Assembly (NCBI GenBank): GCA_041164825.1
Contig: JBEAOO010000079.1
Coordinates: 1 to 6,571 of the forward strand
Reading direction: 5' to 3'
From: JBEAOO01 sp041164825
GTDB lineage: Bacteria > Pseudomonadota > Gammaproteobacteria > Burkholderiales > Burkholderiaceae_C
Length of the DNA: 6,571 nucleotides
A program made the translations under genes and the position numbers. The notes beneath the pieces are model-generated. The model did not search any database. It was not told the origin of the DNA and was given only the letters and a program-made list of their open reading frames with translations. Position 1 is the first letter of the stretch. Each line of letters opens with the position of its first letter. Below, piece by piece: positions 5,420-6,571 of the stretch.

Positions 5420-5608
5420 CCGGAAATTGCTCTCGAAGCGCGTCCCTCTGGGCAGCCCGCATCCCGCGTGCTGCACGGTCGCGAGGATGGTCTGTTTCGA
5501 GAGTGCCCCTGCCGTGATTGCTCAGATCGCTGTTTGCTCCGTCGCTTGTTGCCCTGACGTTGAAGCTCGTTGGCTGGTCGCCCCATGCTTGGCCGCGCCG
5601 CGCGTGCC

Positions 5609-5614
5609 GGGAGG
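5609..5614 (+). promoter_or_regulatory. Ribosome binding site of the oxidoreductase gene
   Basis: GGGAGG lies six bases before the ATG at 5621 and selects it over the in-frame ATGs at 5570 and 5585. Confidence 0.8.
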
Positions 5615-5620
5615 TGCCGC

Positions 5621-6235
5621 ATGAAGCTGCTCTTGGTCTACTGCCACCCCGATCCGACCAGCTTTGTCGGTGCGGTGCGCACCACCGCGCTGCAAGCGCT
5701 GCGCGGCGCCGGCCACGAGGTGCGCGAGATCGACCTCTACGAGCTGTTCGAGCGCGAGGGTTTCAGCCCCGTGCTGACCCGCGCCGAGCGCGCCAGCTAT
5801 CTGGCCGACACCGCCGCCAACATCGCCGCGCTGCAGCCGCATGTCGATGCGCTGCGTTGGGCCGAAGGCCTGCTGGTCGTCTACCCCACCTGGACCTACG
5901 GCCCGCCCGCGCTGCTCAAAGGCTGGATCGATCGCGTGTGGTTGCCCGACGTGGCTTTTGGCCTGGGCGGCAGCCGCTACCGGCCCATCGTCGGCCGGCT
6001 CAACAACATCCGCTGGTTCGTGGGCATCACCACCTCGGGCTCGCCGTGGTGGTGGCTGCGGGTGGTGGGCGACCCGGGCCGTCGCCTCTTCATGCGCGGG
6101 CTGCGCGCGGTCTATGCGCCGCGCTGCCGCACCGATTGGCTCCAGCTGCACTCCATGAACTACACCACCGACGGCGAGCGCAGCCGGTTCCTGCAGCGGG
6201 TGGCTCACCGGTTGAGCCACCGTGCCCCCGTCTGA
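5621..6235 (+). CDS. Flavodoxin-fold NAD(P)H oxidoreductase
   Basis: This 204-residue cytoplasmic protein belongs to the flavodoxin-2/NQO1-type family (Pfam PF02525), flavin-binding NAD(P)H dehydrogenases that reduce quinones and similar acceptors. An opening strand MKLLLVYCHPDPTSF (1-15) carries the HP...S phosphate-binding motif. A Rossmann-like unit LLVVYPTWTYGPPALLKGWIDRVW (84-107) is the characteristic flavin-site signature, and VGITTSGSPWW (134-144) forms the next flavin loop. Length fits the KefF/MdaB/NQO-like size range. The Shine-Dalgarno at 5609 fixes the start. It diverges from the Rieske gene across a mirrored promoter region, so the two are probably coregulated. It might supply reduced cofactor or handle quinone products, but it is not a normal Rieske electron-transfer partner. 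A RidA-family gene follows after 26 bp. Confidence 0.9.
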   Translation: MKLLLVYCHPDPTSFVGAVRTTALQALRGAGHEVREIDLYELFEREGFSPVLTRAERASYLADTAANIAALQPHVDALRWAEGLLVVYPTWTYGPPALLKGWIDRVWLPDVAFGLGGSRYRPIVGRLNNIRWFVGITTSGSPWWWLRVVGDPGRRLFMRGLRAVYAPRCRTDWLQLHSMNYTTDGERSRFLQRVAHRLSHRAPV

Positions 6236-6238
6236 TTG

Positions 6239-6258
6239 GCCGCAACACGCCGCAACAC
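6239..6258 (+). repeat. Two tandem copies of a 10-bp unit
   Basis: GCCGCAACAC occurs twice back to back in the 26-bp gap between the oxidoreductase stop and the RidA-family start. It occupies the place where a Shine-Dalgarno would be expected, and none is evident. It may be a replication-slippage duplication with no function. Confidence 0.5.
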
Positions 6259-6261
6259 CCC

Positions 6262-6571
6262 ATGACCACCACCACCGACACCCCCACAGCCACCCCCCTG
6301 GCCCGCTACGCGGCCTGCCGCCGCGCGGGTGACTTGCTGCTGCTCTCCGGCGTGATCGCCGTGGACGTGGCCGCGGGCCGCGTGGTGCGCGGCTTTGACG
6401 ACATCCCTGTGGCCGCCCAGCAGGCGCTGGGCCGCAGCGGCGAGCTCTCGACCGACTGGCGCGAGGGCCCGGTGCTGGCGCAAAGCTGGTACGTGCTCGA
6501 AGCCATCCGCCGCACCGTCGAGAGCGAAGGCGGGCAAATGAGCGATGTGGTCAAGCTGGTGCAGTACTTCC
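6262..6571 (+). CDS. RidA (YjgF/YER057c/UK114) family protein, 3' end beyond window
   Basis: The first 103 codons are present and the gene runs off the right edge. After a Thr-rich start (MTTTTDTPTATP), the family pattern appears: ARYAACRRAGDLLLLSGVIAVD (14-35), GRVVRGFDDIP (39-49), then a helix AQSWYVLEAIRRTVESEGGQMSDVVKLVQYF (73-103) that matches the usual x-L-x-x-x-G-x-S/T-x-x-D-V-V-K segment. RidA proteins are trimeric enamine/imine deaminases or related hydrolases. The Arg needed for deaminase activity in true RidA lies near the C-terminus and is not visible. The segment between the two halves is longer than in canonical RidA, which suggests a divergent Rid subfamily of the kind often found in catabolic operons. 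It is probably cotranscribed with the flavodoxin-fold oxidoreductase. Confidence 0.88.
   Translation, partial: MTTTTDTPTATPLARYAACRRAGDLLLLSGVIAVDVAAGRVVRGFDDIPVAAQQALGRSGELSTDWREGPVLAQSWYVLEAIRRTVESEGGQMSDVVKLVQYF

Larger units (their letters stand above)
5174..5437. repeat. Degenerate inverted duplication of a promoter-leader module
   Basis: Three blocks recur in opposite orientation, so each half reads the same outward from the centre. First, TGGCACA occurs at 5267-5273 (minus) and 5327-5333 (plus), within sigma-54-like promoters. Second, AGAGTAGAAGCGTTCA is identical over 16 nt at 5230-5245 (minus) and 5356-5371 (plus). Third, the outer 21-bp arms 5174-5194 and 5417-5437 match at 19 positions and include CCGGAAATTGCTCT, identical at 5178-5191 (minus) and 5420-5433 (plus). 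Gaps between blocks are 21 versus 22 nt and 38 versus 48 nt. The sequence between blocks has diverged, so the blocks look selected. By size and 21-bp ends it could also be read as a MITE, but no target-site duplication is visible. Confidence 0.8.

Noticed and set aside
5427..5624. Possible small Cys-rich upstream ORF whose TGA overlaps the ATG of the oxidoreductase gene (ATGA), suggesting a coupled leader peptide
   Set aside because: It needs a TTG start or an ATG with no properly spaced Shine-Dalgarno. Its third positions are far less G/C-rich than in the real genes, and a single ATGA overlap is easily chance.
5522..6220. 232-codon minus-strand open frame opposite the oxidoreductase gene
   Set aside because: It is a shadow of a clear flavodoxin-fold gene, with Ala/Gly/Arg/His-rich composition and no motif.

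Overview
The window is GC-rich (by eye about two-thirds G+C), densely coding DNA whose third codon positions are strongly biased to G/C. Protein families, gene sizes and codon bias suggest a betaproteobacterium of the order Burkholderiales, perhaps Comamonadaceae-like. That placement is inferred from resemblance; no marker gene is present. There are no rRNA or tRNA genes, CRISPR arrays, transposases or phage genes.

Layout. Positions 1-295 hold no convincing gene but contain a 96-bp palindromic element with perfect 26-bp arms. A minus-strand pair follows: a YbjQ/UPF0145 protein (296-655) and, upstream of it, an unrecognised multi-pass membrane protein (741-1493). Diverging from these is a plus-strand pair: a small ABM-domain monooxygenase-like protein (1621-1920) and a LURP-one/scramblase-related protein (1947-2534). 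A hairpin overlaps the last stop codon and separates this pair from a convergent minus-strand pair: a DUF1615 lipoprotein (2599-4026) lying downstream of a Rieske non-heme iron oxygenase alpha subunit (4091-5137). A 483-bp non-coding region (5138-5620) separates the Rieske gene from a divergent plus-strand pair: a flavodoxin-fold NAD(P)H oxidoreductase (5621-6235) and the start of a RidA-family gene (6262 to the window edge).

The most interesting part is the non-coding region 5138-5620. It holds two oppositely oriented sigma-54 (RpoN)-type -24/-12 elements. Each keeps the invariant GG and GC at exactly the consensus spacing, and they point outward to the Rieske gene and the oxidoreductase gene. 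Downstream of each, near the predicted transcription start, lies the same 16-nt box AGAGTAGAAGCGTTCA. A dyad that differs between the two sides comes next, then the same 14-nt box CCGGAAATTGCTCT. The result is a degenerate inverted duplication of a whole promoter-leader module. By position the boxes could be enhancer sites for the opposite promoter, a shared structured RNA leader, or both. This suggests that the oxygenase and the flavoprotein are co-induced by an enhancer-binding activator not seen in the window.

A second point is that the DUF1615 lipoprotein carries motifs in the same order as lysozyme-fold lytic transglycosylases (an ES motif, a G-x-x-Q motif and a YNAG motif), so a peptidoglycan role is plausible.
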